Shown here: one piece after another, positions 35,199-44,073 of the stretch
Position numbering within the stretch: position 1 is the first letter of the stretch
Layout: every line of letters begins with the position of its first letter
NCBI RefSeq assembly: GCF_000411455.1
Contig: NZ_KE150457.1
Location: forward strand, 1,700,023-1,764,022
Reading direction: 5' to 3'
From: Microbacterium sp. oral taxon 186 str. F0373
GTDB lineage: Bacteria; Actinomycetota; Actinomycetes; Actinomycetales; Microbacteriaceae
DNA length: 64,000 bases
Made by a program: the position numbers and the translations under genes
Notes under the pieces: model-generated
What the model saw: only the letters and a program-made list of their open reading frames with translations
Database searches by the model: none
Told to the model about the DNA's origin: nothing

Positions 35199-36680
35199 AT
35201 GACGAAACTCGATTCCCCCGGCGCCCCCGCCTCCGCGGCCGGCGCCCCGCGCGCCCTCGCGGGCTCGCTCGGCGCCACCGCGATCGTCTTCATGGTGGTG
35301 GCCGCGGCATCGCCGCTGACCGTGATCGGCGGCGCGGCCCCGCTCGGCATCCTGCTCGGCAACGGGGTAGGCTTTCCCGCGCTGTACGCCGTCAGCGCCG
35401 TGATCCTGCTGCTGTTCTCGGTGGGCCTTGCGGCGATGTCGCGTCACATCCCGCGCCCGGGTGCCTTCTTCACCTACGTCGGCTACGGTCTGGGGCGCTC
35501 GACCGGCCTCGCGGCGGCGTGGATCGCGATGCTGACGTACACGACCATCCAGGTCTCGGTGTACGGCTACATCGGGTACATCCTCTCCTACACGGTGCAG
35601 ACGTACGCCGGCGTGTCCTTGCCGTGGTGGCTGTTCGCCCTCCTCGTCGTCGGGCTCGTCGGGATCCTCGGCTACCGGCACATCGACCTGTCGAGCAAGG
35701 TGCTCGCCGTGCTCCTGATCGCCGAGGTGGGCGTCGTCGCGGTGCTCGTCGCGGTCGTCCTGTTCCGCGCGCCCGAAGGGCTGAGCCTGGCCCCGTTCGA
35801 CCCGGCCCAGGTCGCGAGCGGGTCGCCGGGCGTGGGCCTCATGTTCGCCATCGCCGCCTTCATCGGCTTCGAGGCGACCGCGATCTTCCGCGACGAGGCA
35901 CGCGATCCGGACCGCACGATCCCGCGAGCGACCTACATGGCCGTCATCGGCATCGGCATCTTCTACACAGTCGCCTCGTGGGGCCTCGTTATGGCGTGGG
36001 GGTCGAGCGGCATCGTCGACGCGGCGGCGGCCGACCCGGGCAGCCTCATCCTCCGCACGATGGCGACGTACCTCGGGGCGGCGGGCGAGATCATCACCAA
36101 CGTGCTGCTGATCACGTCGATGTTCGCCTGCGTGCTCTCCTTCCACAACGTCCTCACGCGGTACCAGCACTCGATGGCGGCTGCGGGCGTGCTGCCCGAG
36201 CGGTTGTCGGGCGTGCACCACCACCACCTGTCGCCCCACGTCTCCTCGCTCGTGCAGACGGGCACCTCGGTCGTGCTCATCGCCGCCTTCGCGCTCTTCC
36301 AGCTGGACCCGGTGCTGCAGGTGTTCACCTGGTTCGCGGGCGTGGCGACGCTCGCCATCGCGATCCTCATGGCGCTGACGTCGGTGGCCGTGATCGTCTA
36401 CTTCGCACGCACGCGCACCGATCGCCGGCTGTGGAACACCATCCTCGCCCCCGCGCTCGGGTTCGTCGGGCTCGTCCTGTCGGCCGCGCTGATCGTCGCG
36501 TACTTCCCGATCATGGTCGGCGACGTCGACGCCGACGGCGCGCCCGCCTTCGGGGGCGTCAGCTGGTTCCTGCTCGCCCTCGTGCTCGTGTTCCCCGCGG
36601 CCGGCTACGTGCAGGCCCGCTGGATCCGTGCGCGCCGACCGCTCGCCTACGCCAAGCTCACCGACGCCATCGCCGGCTGA
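35199..36680 (+). CDS. APC superfamily permease
   Basis: A 493-residue, 12-helix APC transporter. LGATAIVFMVVAAASPLTVIGG is helix 1, FFTYVGYGLGRSTGLAAAWIAM helix 3 and FAIAAFIGFEATAIFRDEARDP helix 6, all typical. It resembles putrescine/amino-acid-type permeases that accompany copper amine oxidases in Arthrobacter-like actinobacteria. GGAGAGG precedes the ATG at 35199. The next gene, the amine oxidase, starts 23 bp after its stop, which supports uptake of the oxidase substrate. Confidence 0.9.
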   Translation: MTKLDSPGAPASAAGAPRALAGSLGATAIVFMVVAAASPLTVIGGAAPLGILLGNGVGFPALYAVSAVILLLFSVGLAAMSRHIPRPGAFFTYVGYGLGRSTGLAAAWIAMLTYTTIQVSVYGYIGYILSYTVQTYAGVSLPWWLFALLVVGLVGILGYRHIDLSSKVLAVLLIAEVGVVAVLVAVVLFRAPEGLSLAPFDPAQVASGSPGVGLMFAIAAFIGFEATAIFRDEARDPDRTIPRATYMAVIGIGIFYTVASWGLVMAWGSSGIVDAAAADPGSLILRTMATYLGAAGEIITNVLLITSMFACVLSFHNVLTRYQHSMAAAGVLPERLSGVHHHHLSPHVSSLVQTGTSVVLIAAFALFQLDPVLQVFTWFAGVATLAIAILMALTSVAVIVYFARTRTDRRLWNTILAPALGFVGLVLSAALIVAYFPIMVGDVDADGAPAFGGVSWFLLALVLVFPAAGYVQARWIRARRPLAYAKLTDAIAG

Positions 36681-36703
36681 CCCGAATGACCACGGAGATC
36701 ATC

Positions 36704-38689
36704 ATGACCCTCACCGACCTCGCCGCGCCGGGCTTCACGGCTCCCGCGGCGCCCGCCCACCCGCTGTCCTCCCTCACCGCGGCCGAGATCGACGCCGTCC
36801 GTGCCGTCGTGCTCGCGCTGCCCTCCACGACCGACCGACTCCGCTTCGCCTACGTCGGCCTGGAGGAGCCGGCCAAGGGGGAGATCCTGGCCTGGGAGCA
36901 GGGCGGCAGCCTCCCCGAGCGGCGGGCACGGGTTCAGCTGCTCGACCTCACGACGACGCGCTCGAGCGATCTGATCGTCTCTCTGCACAGCGGACGGATC
37001 CTGCGTGAGACGGTGCTCGACGGCACGGGCGGACAGCTCCCCATCCTCGACGCCGAGTTCGAAGAGGTCGGCATCATCGCGAACGCGGACGAGGGCTGGG
37101 TGGCGGCGCTCGCCGCGCGCGGCCTCACGGTCGACGACGTGGTGCTCGTGCCGCTGTCCGCCGGTCACTACGGCTACCCTGCGGAGGAGGGCCGGCGCAT
37201 CCTCCGCACGTTCGCGTTCCGTCAGGACCACCCCAAGGATCACCCCTGGGCGCACCCGGTCGACGGTCTCACGGCGTACATCGACGTCGCTGCGCGCCGC
37301 GTCATCGAGATCGTCGGCAACCCCGGGTTCGCGATCCCCGAGACGAGCGGCAACTTCGACGACCCCGAACTGCAGGGCGCGCCGCTGGAGGGGCTGAAGC
37401 CCATCGTCATCACCCAGCCGGAGGGTGCGAGCTTCACCGTCGAGGACGAGCACGTCACCTGGGGCGACTGGGACCTGCGCATCGGGTTCGACACGCGCGA
37501 AGGACTCATCCTGCGTCAGCTGAGCTTCCAGGATCGGCCCGTCATGTACCGCGGCTCGATCAGCGAGATGGTCGTCCCCTACGCCGACCCCGCCCCCAAC
37601 CGCTTCTGGCAGAACTACTTCGACACCGGCGAGTACCTGTTCGGCCGGTACACGAACGAGCTCGAACTGGGCTGCGACTGCGTCGGCGACATCACGTACG
37701 TGGATGCCGTGCTCTCCGACGAGCTGGGGGCGCCGCGCACCGTCCGCAATGCAGTGTGCATGCACGAGGAGGACTTCGGCACCCTGTGGAAGCACACCGA
37801 CATCTTCACCGGATCCAGCGAGGTGCGGCGTCAGCGCCGGCTGGTCATCTCGTTCTTCACCACCGTCGGCAACTACGACTACGGCTTCTTCTGGTACCTC
37901 TACCTCGACGGCACCATCGAGTGCGAGGCGAAGCTGACCGGCATCCTCTTCACGTCCGCCTATCCGGGCGAAGAGTACCCGTTCGCGTCGCAGGTCGCGC
38001 CCGGACTGGGGGCGCCGTACCACCAGCACCTCTTCTCCGCGCGACTGGACATGACGGTGGACGGGCTGGCGAACGTCGTCAACGAGATCGATGCGGTGCG
38101 CCTGCCGATCTCCGCGACCAACCCTGCGGGCAACGCCTTCACGAAGAAGGTGACGCCGATCGTCTCGGAGCTGGCATCCGGGCGGGTCGCCGACGGTGCG
38201 GTCAATCGTGTGTGGCAGATCGCGTCGACGGAGCGGACGACCTCGCTCGGCCAGCCGACGTCGTACGTGCTGTTCCCGACGGAGACGCCGGTGCTGCTCG
38301 CGGCCGACGACTCGTCGATCGCGGCGCGCGCCACGTTCGCGACGAAGAACCTGTTCGTGACGAAGTACGACCCCGACGAGCGCTACGCCGCGGGCGACTT
38401 CGTGAACCAGCACCCCGGTGGGGCCGGCATCCCCGACTTCATCTCCGGTGACGAGCCCCTCGTGGGCGAGGACCTCGTGCTGTGGCACACCTTCGGTCTC
38501 ACGCATTTCCCGCGCAACGAGGACTGGCCCGTCATGCCGATGGACTACGCGAAGTTCACGCTCAAGCCGTACAACTTCTTCGAGCGCAACCCCGCCCTGC
38601 ACGTGCCCGCACCGCAGTCCGCCCACTGCGCCCCGTCGCTCGCACACGGTCACGACCACGGTCACGGTCACGACCACCACCACCACTGA
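36704..38689 (+). CDS. Copper-containing primary amine oxidase with poly-His tail
   Basis: A 661-residue TPQ-dependent amine oxidase, which turns a primary amine into aldehyde, ammonia and H2O2. TPQ precursor Tyr391 lies in VGNYDYGF, the catalytic base Asp307 in YFDTGEYLFG, and the copper ligands are His440 and His442 (YHQHLFSAR) and His601 (LTHFPRN). No signal peptide is seen, so it is probably cytosolic like Arthrobacter homologues. The ATG at 36704 follows GGAG at 6 bases and is preferred to the in-frame ATG at 36686. The last residues, HGHDHGHGHDHHHH, form a His-rich tail not needed for the fold. Confidence 0.96.
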   Translation: MTLTDLAAPGFTAPAAPAHPLSSLTAAEIDAVRAVVLALPSTTDRLRFAYVGLEEPAKGEILAWEQGGSLPERRARVQLLDLTTTRSSDLIVSLHSGRILRETVLDGTGGQLPILDAEFEEVGIIANADEGWVAALAARGLTVDDVVLVPLSAGHYGYPAEEGRRILRTFAFRQDHPKDHPWAHPVDGLTAYIDVAARRVIEIVGNPGFAIPETSGNFDDPELQGAPLEGLKPIVITQPEGASFTVEDEHVTWGDWDLRIGFDTREGLILRQLSFQDRPVMYRGSISEMVVPYADPAPNRFWQNYFDTGEYLFGRYTNELELGCDCVGDITYVDAVLSDELGAPRTVRNAVCMHEEDFGTLWKHTDIFTGSSEVRRQRRLVISFFTTVGNYDYGFFWYLYLDGTIECEAKLTGILFTSAYPGEEYPFASQVAPGLGAPYHQHLFSARLDMTVDGLANVVNEIDAVRLPISATNPAGNAFTKKVTPIVSELASGRVADGAVNRVWQIASTERTTSLGQPTSYVLFPTETPVLLAADDSSIAARATFATKNLFVTKYDPDERYAAGDFVNQHPGGAGIPDFISGDEPLVGEDLVLWHTFGLTHFPRNEDWPVMPMDYAKFTLKPYNFFERNPALHVPAPQSAHCAPSLAHGHDHGHGHDHHHH

Positions 38690-38696
38690 TGGTGCC

Positions 38697-39269
38697 GTGA
38701 ACCTCCATCTCGTGTCCCTCGCGCCCGCCGCCGTCGGTCTGTGCTGCCTTGCGGCCGACCGGCGGCGGGCCCGCGCGCTCGAACTGTCCGCCGCGGTGAT
38801 CATGATGGCGGCGATGGCCGACACCGCGATCGGGCAGGTCGTCTCGCCCGTGTGGTGGTGCGCGGTGCTGCTGCTGACGGCCATCGTCCTCGGAGCGGTG
38901 CGCGGCCGCGCCCGCGGCCCCGTCGGGATGCCGATGGCCGCCGCACCCCGTCGCGCGGTCACCGCCGTCGCCGGTGCCGGCGGAGGCCTCGGCGGTGCCG
39001 CGATGGGGGCGCACGCCGCGAGCGGCCTCGTCGTGATGGCGGCGCTGCTGCTTGCCATGACGGGAACGGGCGGAGCCGGTGCGCCGGCGGGCCACCACCA
39101 CGGGACCGGGGTCGTGGGGCTCGGCGTCATCGCTGCCGTGCTGGCGGCCGCCTATGTCGCCGGATCGATCGCCGTGGCGATGCGTTCACCTTCGCGACTG
39201 GACCGCGCGCAGTACGGCGCGATGGCGGCGTCGGTCGCGTTGATGGCCCTCGAGCCCCTGCTCGCGTAG
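38697..39269 (+). CDS. Hypothetical membrane protein downstream of amine oxidase
   Basis: A 190-residue protein with five or six predicted membrane helices. Small residues and Met are frequent in the membrane segments (AAVIMMAAMADTAIG) and a loop holds AGHHHGTGVV. It starts at GTG 38697, 7 bp after the amine oxidase stop, and is probably in the same operon. The Met- and His-rich make-up would suit metal handling, perhaps copper for the oxidase, but no family is recognised and this is only a suggestion. Confidence 0.65.
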   Translation: MNLHLVSLAPAAVGLCCLAADRRRARALELSAAVIMMAAMADTAIGQVVSPVWWCAVLLLTAIVLGAVRGRARGPVGMPMAAAPRRAVTAVAGAGGGLGGAAMGAHAASGLVVMAALLLAMTGTGGAGAPAGHHHGTGVVGLGVIAAVLAAAYVAGSIAVAMRSPSRLDRAQYGAMAASVALMALEPLLA

Positions 39270-39291
39270 CGCCCGGGGCGGGTGGCACCTC

Positions 39292-40389
39292 TCAGCCGCG
39301 CTCGGCCACGATCGCCCGTACGGCGTCGCGGCCGGCGCGGATGGCGCCGACGGTGGACTGCGACGGGCCATAGCCGATGAGGAACAGCCGCGGCTCGTCG
39401 AGGGAGCGGCCGTTCGCGACGCGGATCCCGCCGGCGGGCGTGCGCAGCCCGAGGGGCGCGAGGTGGGCGATGTCGGCACGGAAGCCGGTCGCCCACAGGA
39501 TGACGTCCGCGGGCTCGAACGAGCCGTCCGGCATCCGCACGCCGTGCTCCTCGATGCGCTCGAACATCGGATGGCGCACCAGAACGCCCCGCTCCTGCGC
39601 CGTGCGCGCCCAGGGCGTCCAGTGCTGTCCCGTCACCGAGATCACGCTGCCGGGCGCCTCGCCGCGGCGCACGCGCTCCTCGACCCCCGCGATCGCGGCG
39701 ACCCGCGCCGCGGTGTCGAACTCCGCGGCATCCCACCGCACCTCCGTGCGCGTCACCCAGAAGGTGTCGGTCACCCGGGAGATCTCCTCGAGCAGCTGCA
39801 CGGCCGAGATCCCGGCGCCGACGATCACGACGCGGCGCCCGGCGAACTCCGCCGCCGACACGTAGTCGTGCACGTGCAGCTGGCGTCCCGTGAACGTCTC
39901 CTGCCCCGGATAGTGGGGCCAGAACGGGCGGCGCCAGGTTCCGGTGGCATTGATGACGTGGCCCGCGAGCCAGACGCCGTGATCGGTCTCGACCCGCAGC
40001 GCACCGTGCGGATCGTCGTCGGCCCGGCGAACGGCGACGACGACGACGGGACGTCGTACGCGCAGGTCGAACCGGCTCTCGAAGTCGGCGAAGTAGGCCG
40101 GGAGCACGTCGACGCTCGCGGACGCCGGATCGGCCGGCGGGACGGGGAATCCGGGCAGTTCGTGGATGCCGTTGACGGTCGCCATGCGCAGCGAGCGCCA
40201 GCGATGCTGCCATGCGCCGCCCGGAGCCGTCTCCGCGTCGAGGACGACGAAGGTCGGCGCGCCGGCCACGCTCGGGTCGTCGGCGGGGACGAATCCGCGG
40301 CGACGCAGGTGGTACGCGGCCGACAGTCCGGCCTGCCCGGCGCCGATGACGAGCACGTCGACCGTCCGGGGAGGGGTGGCGGCGTGCAT
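39292..40389 (-). CDS. Flavin-containing monooxygenase-like oxidoreductase (CzcO-type)
   Basis: A 365-residue flavoprotein. VLVIGAGQAGLSAAYHL is the FAD-binding motif and VVIVGAGISAVQLLEEI the NADPH-binding motif, linked by VINATGTWRRPFWPHYPG, which is like the FMO/BVMO fingerprint, and VILWATGFRADIAHL near the C-terminus. This is the short flavin monooxygenase group often annotated CzcO-like or as putative flavoprotein involved in K+ transport. Substrate unknown. It is convergent with the operon ending at 39269, so it is not part of the amine locus by transcription. Confidence 0.85.
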   Translation of the reverse strand: MHAATPPRTVDVLVIGAGQAGLSAAYHLRRRGFVPADDPSVAGAPTFVVLDAETAPGGAWQHRWRSLRMATVNGIHELPGFPVPPADPASASVDVLPAYFADFESRFDLRVRRPVVVVAVRRADDDPHGALRVETDHGVWLAGHVINATGTWRRPFWPHYPGQETFTGRQLHVHDYVSAAEFAGRRVVIVGAGISAVQLLEEISRVTDTFWVTRTEVRWDAAEFDTAARVAAIAGVEERVRRGEAPGSVISVTGQHWTPWARTAQERGVLVRHPMFERIEEHGVRMPDGSFEPADVILWATGFRADIAHLAPLGLRTPAGGIRVANGRSLDEPRLFLIGYGPSQSTVGAIRAGRDAVRAIVAERG

Positions 40390-40476
40390 GCCGATCACAA
40401 CGCGGCGGCGGCGCCGTTGTTCCCGTGCGCCGCGCTTCTCGTGCCGCATGTCGGGGGCACGCCGTAGTCTGTTCTG

Positions 40477-42771
40477 GTGACCACCGCCCTGTACCGCCGC
40501 TATCGTCCCGAGACGTTCGGCGAGATGATCGGGCAGGCGCAGGTCACCGAACCGCTCATGACGGCGTTGCGCAGCGATCGTGTCGGCCACGCCTACCTCT
40601 TCAGCGGTCCTCGCGGCTGTGGCAAGACGACGTCGGCCCGCATCCTCGCGCGCTGCTTGAACTGCGCTGCCGGTCCGACCGACACGCCCTGCGGCGTCTG
40701 CGATAGCTGTGTCGAGCTCAGCCGCGGCGGCGGGGGTTCGCTCGACGTGGTCGAGATCGACGCGGCATCCCACAACGGCGTCGACGACGCCCGCGATCTG
40801 CGCGAGCGCGCGATCTTCGCCCCCGCGCGCGACCGCTTCAAGATCTTCATCCTGGATGAAGCGCACATGGTGACGGCTCAGGGGTTCAACGCGCTGCTCA
40901 AGCTCGTCGAAGAGCCCCCCGAGCACGTGAAGTTCATCTTCGCGACCACCGAGCCCGAGAAGGTCATCGGCACGATCCGCTCGCGCACCCACCACTATCC
41001 GTTCCGCCTCGTCGCCCCCGCGGCGATGCTCGAGTACGTCGAACAGCTCTGCGTCCAGGAAGGGGTGCAGACCGAGGCCGGTGTTCTCCCGCTGGTGGTG
41101 CGGGCCGGCGGCGGGTCGCCCCGCGACACGCTGTCGCTACTCGATCAGCTCATCGCCGGCTCCGATCCGGTCGACGGCGAGAAGGGCGCGACCGTGCGAT
41201 ACGAGCGCGCCGTCGCGCTGCTCGGGTACACCCATGGGGCGCTGCTCGACGAAGTGGTCACGGCTTTCGCGGCGCACGACGCCGCCGCGGCGTTCGCCGC
41301 GATCGATCGGGTCGTGCAGACCGGACAGGATCCCCGGCGGTTCGTCGACGACCTCCTCGAGCGGTTGCGCGACCTCATCATCGTGGCCGCCACGGGCGAG
41401 GGCGCCGGAGCGGTGCTGCGCGGCATCCCCGCCGACGAGCTCGAGAGGATGGGCCGTCAGGCCTCGGCGTTCGGCACCGATCGCCTTTCCCGCATCGCCG
41501 ACCTCGTCGTCGGCACCCTCGACGACATGAGCGGGGCGACCTCTCCCCGTCTGCAGCTCGAGCTGCTCGTGGCGCGAGTGCTCGCGCACACCGCCCCGGC
41601 TGTCGCTGCTCCCGCCCCGGTCGTTGCCGCCCCCGCCCCGGCTGTCGCTGCTCCCGCCCCGGCTGTCGCTGCTCCCGCCCCGGTCGTTGCCGCCCCCGCC
41701 CCGGCTGTCGCTGCTCCCGCCCCGGCTGTCGCTGCTCCCGCCCCGGTCGTTGCCGCCCCCGCCGCGCCCGCCCCCGAGGCGCCGACGACTCCGGTCATTG
41801 AGCGAGCGAGCGCAGCGAGCGAGTCGAAACGCCCGGACCCCGCGCCGGCTGTCGTCGATCCCGAGCCCACGCCCGCATCGCCCGCGTCCGCCCCGGTCGC
41901 GCCGAGCGGTCCGGTCACCCTCGCGCAGGTTCGTGACGCGTGGCCCGAGATCCTCCAGCGCCTCGAGCCGGTGAGCCGGTCGTCGTGGATGATCGCCGTC
42001 GATGCCACCCCGGTCGCGTTCGCCGACGACGTGCTGACGTTGAGCTTCCGCACGCAGGCGGATGTCGCCGCGTTCAAGAAGCTCGCGGCCGGCAAGGGCC
42101 CCAGCGAAGACCTGCGCGGTGCGATCCGCGACGTTCTCGGCATCCGTGTGAAGTACGTGGCGCGTTTCGATGCCGATGCGGCCGCGGGTCCGTCGGCCTC
42201 GGGCGGTGCGGCGGCGTCGGACGACGGGCGGCGCACCGACGACGGCCCCTCCGGGTCTGCTCGCGCCGGCGGCGGCGAGCGGCCGCGGTCGACGCCTACC
42301 GTCGCGTCCTCCGCAGCCGCTCCGGTGACGGAGTGGGCGGTGGCGCGGATTCCGAGCGACCCCGCGCCGCGCGCTTCGGCGCCGAACGATCCTGCTCCGG
42401 GTGCACCGGCGGCATCTGCACTCCTCGCCCCTGCTCCGGCGGCGGTCGGGCTGGCGGTCGACGACGAGCCCGAGGACGCCACCGCCGAGACGGTGCGCAC
42501 GCTGACGATCCCCCGGGACGGCGCCGTTCTGCCCGCCTCGGTGGAGTACACGCACACCGACGACGACGCTCCCGACGAAGAGGAGTTCCCGCCGCCGCTC
42601 GAGGACGCTCCGCTGCCGCCGCGCGCTCCCGTCGCGGTCGAACGCCCTGCGCCGCCCCGCGTGCCCCGTCCCGGTGGCATCGAGCGCGTCGGTGAGGCCG
42701 TCGTGCGGCAGGTGCTGGGGGCCGCATTCGTGCGCGAAGAGCCGTACACGCCCCCGACGAGGTTCAACTAA
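40477..42771 (+). CDS. dnaX: DNA polymerase III subunit gamma/tau
   Basis: A 764-residue clamp-loader ATPase subunit. YRRYRPETFGEMIGQ is the N-terminal signature, SGPRGCGKTTSARI Walker A, CLNC...CGVCDSC the zinc module, IFILDEAHMVT Walker B and IFATTEPEKVIGTI sensor 1. Residues from about 370 form a long, Ala/Pro-rich, disordered linker with eight heptad-like repeats, then a tau-type C-domain. GTG 40477 has TAGTCT ending 6 bases upstream. No A-rich frameshift site for a gamma form was seen. It precedes recR by 3 bp, as in many bacteria. Confidence 0.96.
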   Translation: MTTALYRRYRPETFGEMIGQAQVTEPLMTALRSDRVGHAYLFSGPRGCGKTTSARILARCLNCAAGPTDTPCGVCDSCVELSRGGGGSLDVVEIDAASHNGVDDARDLRERAIFAPARDRFKIFILDEAHMVTAQGFNALLKLVEEPPEHVKFIFATTEPEKVIGTIRSRTHHYPFRLVAPAAMLEYVEQLCVQEGVQTEAGVLPLVVRAGGGSPRDTLSLLDQLIAGSDPVDGEKGATVRYERAVALLGYTHGALLDEVVTAFAAHDAAAAFAAIDRVVQTGQDPRRFVDDLLERLRDLIIVAATGEGAGAVLRGIPADELERMGRQASAFGTDRLSRIADLVVGTLDDMSGATSPRLQLELLVARVLAHTAPAVAAPAPVVAAPAPAVAAPAPAVAAPAPVVAAPAPAVAAPAPAVAAPAPVVAAPAAPAPEAPTTPVIERASAASESKRPDPAPAVVDPEPTPASPASAPVAPSGPVTLAQVRDAWPEILQRLEPVSRSSWMIAVDATPVAFADDVLTLSFRTQADVAAFKKLAAGKGPSEDLRGAIRDVLGIRVKYVARFDADAAAGPSASGGAAASDDGRRTDDGPSGSARAGGGERPRSTPTVASSAAAPVTEWAVARIPSDPAPRASAPNDPAPGAPAASALLAPAPAAVGLAVDDEPEDATAETVRTLTIPRDGAVLPASVEYTHTDDDAPDEEEFPPPLEDAPLPPRAPVAVERPAPPRVPRPGGIERVGEAVVRQVLGAAFVREEPYTPPTRFN
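41593..41760 (+). repeat. 21-bp tandem repeats in dnaX linker
   Basis: Eight in-frame 21-bp units encode APxVAAP, with x being Ala or Val. Units follow a 63-bp super-repeat (APVVAAP, APAVAAP, APAVAAP) present twice, framed by single units. DNA identity between like units is essentially complete, pointing to recent slippage or gene conversion. Copy number may vary between strains. Confidence 0.85.
41793..41834 (+). repeat. REP-like palindromic element inside dnaX
   Basis: The segment GGTCATTGAGCGAGCGAGCG followed by CAGCGAGCGAGTCGAAACGC is an imperfect inverted repeat of the type GGTCGTTGAG...TCGAAACGACC that I recognise as a dispersed intergenic repeat in Microbacteriaceae. Here it lies in frame in dnaX and encodes VIERASAASESKRP, a charged patch in an otherwise Ala/Pro-rich linker. 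The family assignment rests on memory, not a search. Confidence 0.6.
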
Positions 42772-42774
42772 GCC

Positions 42775-43368
42775 ATGTACGACGGCATCGTCCAAGACCT
42801 CATCGACGAGTTCGGCCGCCTTCCCGGCATCGGGCCGAAGTCCGCGCAGCGCATCGCGTTCCACATCCTTCAGACGCCGACGTTCGATGTCGCGCGGCTG
42901 TCGCAGCTGCTCGGCGAGCTGCGCGAGCGCGTGCGCTTCTGCGAGATCTGCGGCAACGTGAGCGAGCAGGAGCGGTGTGCGATCTGTCGCGACCCCCGCC
43001 GCGATCAGACCTTCATCTGCGTGGTCGAGGATGCCAAGGATGTCTCGGCCATCGAGCGGACGCGGGAGTTCCGGGGGCTCTACCACGTGCTCGGCGGTGC
43101 CATCAGCCCGATCGCCGGCATCGGGCCCGACGACCTGCGCATCACGCAGCTGATGCAGCGCCTCGCCGACGGCACGGTGCAGGAAGTCATCCTCGCGACC
43201 AACCCGAACCTCGAAGGCGAGGCCACCGCGACCTACCTCAGCCGGCTGCTGCACACCCTCGAGATCCGCGTGACGCGGCTGGCGTCCGGTCTTCCGGTCG
43301 GCGGCGACCTCGAGTACGCCGACGAAGTCACCCTCGGTCGCGCCTTCGAGGGGCGCCGGAGCATCTGA
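42775..43368 (+). CDS. recR: Recombination mediator protein RecR
   Basis: A 197-residue RecR, part of RecFOR loading of RecA at gaps. N-terminal helix-hairpin-helix [21 protein letters not shown], a C4 zinc finger ([16 protein letters not shown]), then a Toprim domain with [12 protein letters not shown] and [19 protein letters not shown]. It is 3 bp after dnaX and surely in its operon. Length is standard. Confidence 0.97.
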   Translation: MYDGIVQDLIDEFGRLPGIGPKSAQRIAFHILQTPTFDVARLSQLLGELRERVRFCEICGNVSEQERCAICRDPRRDQTFICVVEDAKDVSAIERTREFRGLYHVLGGAISPIAGIGPDDLRITQLMQRLADGTVQEVILATNPNLEGEATATYLSRLLHTLEIRVTRLASGLPVGGDLEYADEVTLGRAFEGRRSI

Positions 43369-43458
43369 CCGCGGCGCCGACGAACCGGCCCGCCGCACCC
43401 TCGCCCTGCCGACGGTGGGTGTCGGCCACCTGAGGCGCTACTCCTCGTCCGCCAGATC

Positions 43459-43864
43459 GACAAATCGACGTTGCTGCGCATCCTCAACCGCATCCACGCG
43501 CTGGTGCCCTCGGCATCCCTCGCCGGTCAGGTGCTGCCGGACCACGACGACGTCTACGACGCCGGACACCGTCTCGTGGACGCCCGCAAGAAGGTCGGCG
43601 TGGTCTTCCAGAGCCCAATCCTCTCCCCGCGTTGTCGATCTGCGACAACGTCGTTGCGGGGCTCAAGCTCGCCGGCATCCGATCCAGCCGCAGCGAGAAG
43701 GACGAGCTCGTCGAGACGTGCCTCACCAAGGCCGGGCTCTGGCGCGAGCTCAAGGGCTGCCTGCGCGCGCCCGGCGGCGTGTGCTGCTGATGGACGCGCC
43801 GCGCTCGGCGCTGGACCCGACCTCCACGCGCGTCATCGAGAAGACGATGACCGAGCTTGCGAGG
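43459..43864 (+). pseudogene. Decayed phosphate ABC transporter ATPase (pstB-like)
   Basis: Three reading frames in succession match PstB. Frame 1 (from 43459): [20 protein letters not shown] to VGVVFQSP (end of Walker A, Q-loop). Frame 3 (from 43632): [17 protein letters not shown] to LWRELKG. Frame 2 (from 43781): [16 protein letters not shown] (Walker B, D-loop). The Walker A glycines, the whole ABC signature segment and the Walker B glutamate (DAP for DEP) are missing. At least two frameshifts and an internal deletion rule out function. It sits between recR and lysC, away from any pst genes. Confidence 0.8.
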
Positions 43865-43871
43865 CGGCAGT

Positions 43872-43953
43872 CACGAACTCCGCAGAAGATCACGTACTCC
43901 GCATCCCACGCGTCGTTGGGCTGCGGAGTTCGCGGCATTCTGCGGAGTTCGTG
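43872..43953. repeat. 16-bp perfect inverted repeat with internal direct copy
   Basis: CACGAACTCCGCAGAA (43872-43887) is the exact reverse complement of TTCTGCGGAGTTCGTG (43938-43953), 50 bp apart. CTGCGGAGTTCG also occurs at 43921-43932 as a direct copy of the right arm. The cluster follows the pstB remnant and may be a mobile or dispersed intergenic repeat, or act as a terminator upstream of lysC. Confidence 0.6.
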
Positions 43954-44011
43954 CGCAGGCGCTGCACGCCGGGGCCGTCGTCACATGGCTCGGGGAGCAT
44001 GCGCCGATCCC

Positions 44012-44017
44012 TAGGAT
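44012..44017 (+). promoter_or_regulatory. Candidate -10 of lysC promoter
   Basis: TAGGAT fits TANNNT and would give a leader of about 50 nt that contains the AGGAG ribosome site. No clear -35 is visible. Confidence 0.4.
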
Positions 44018-44073
44018 GGGGAGGTGGGCGCGGCATCCGAGTGCCCGTCGACATGTCTTCAGGAGTTCCACAC

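Noticed and set aside
40668..40760. Programmed frameshift in dnaX to make gamma
   Set aside because: No A-rich slippery heptamer or suitable stem was seen; the GC-rich gene probably makes one full product.
41593..41760. Possible CRISPR array
   Set aside because: Units are 21 bp, contiguous without spacers, in frame with dnaX and coding for APxVAAP; no cas genes.
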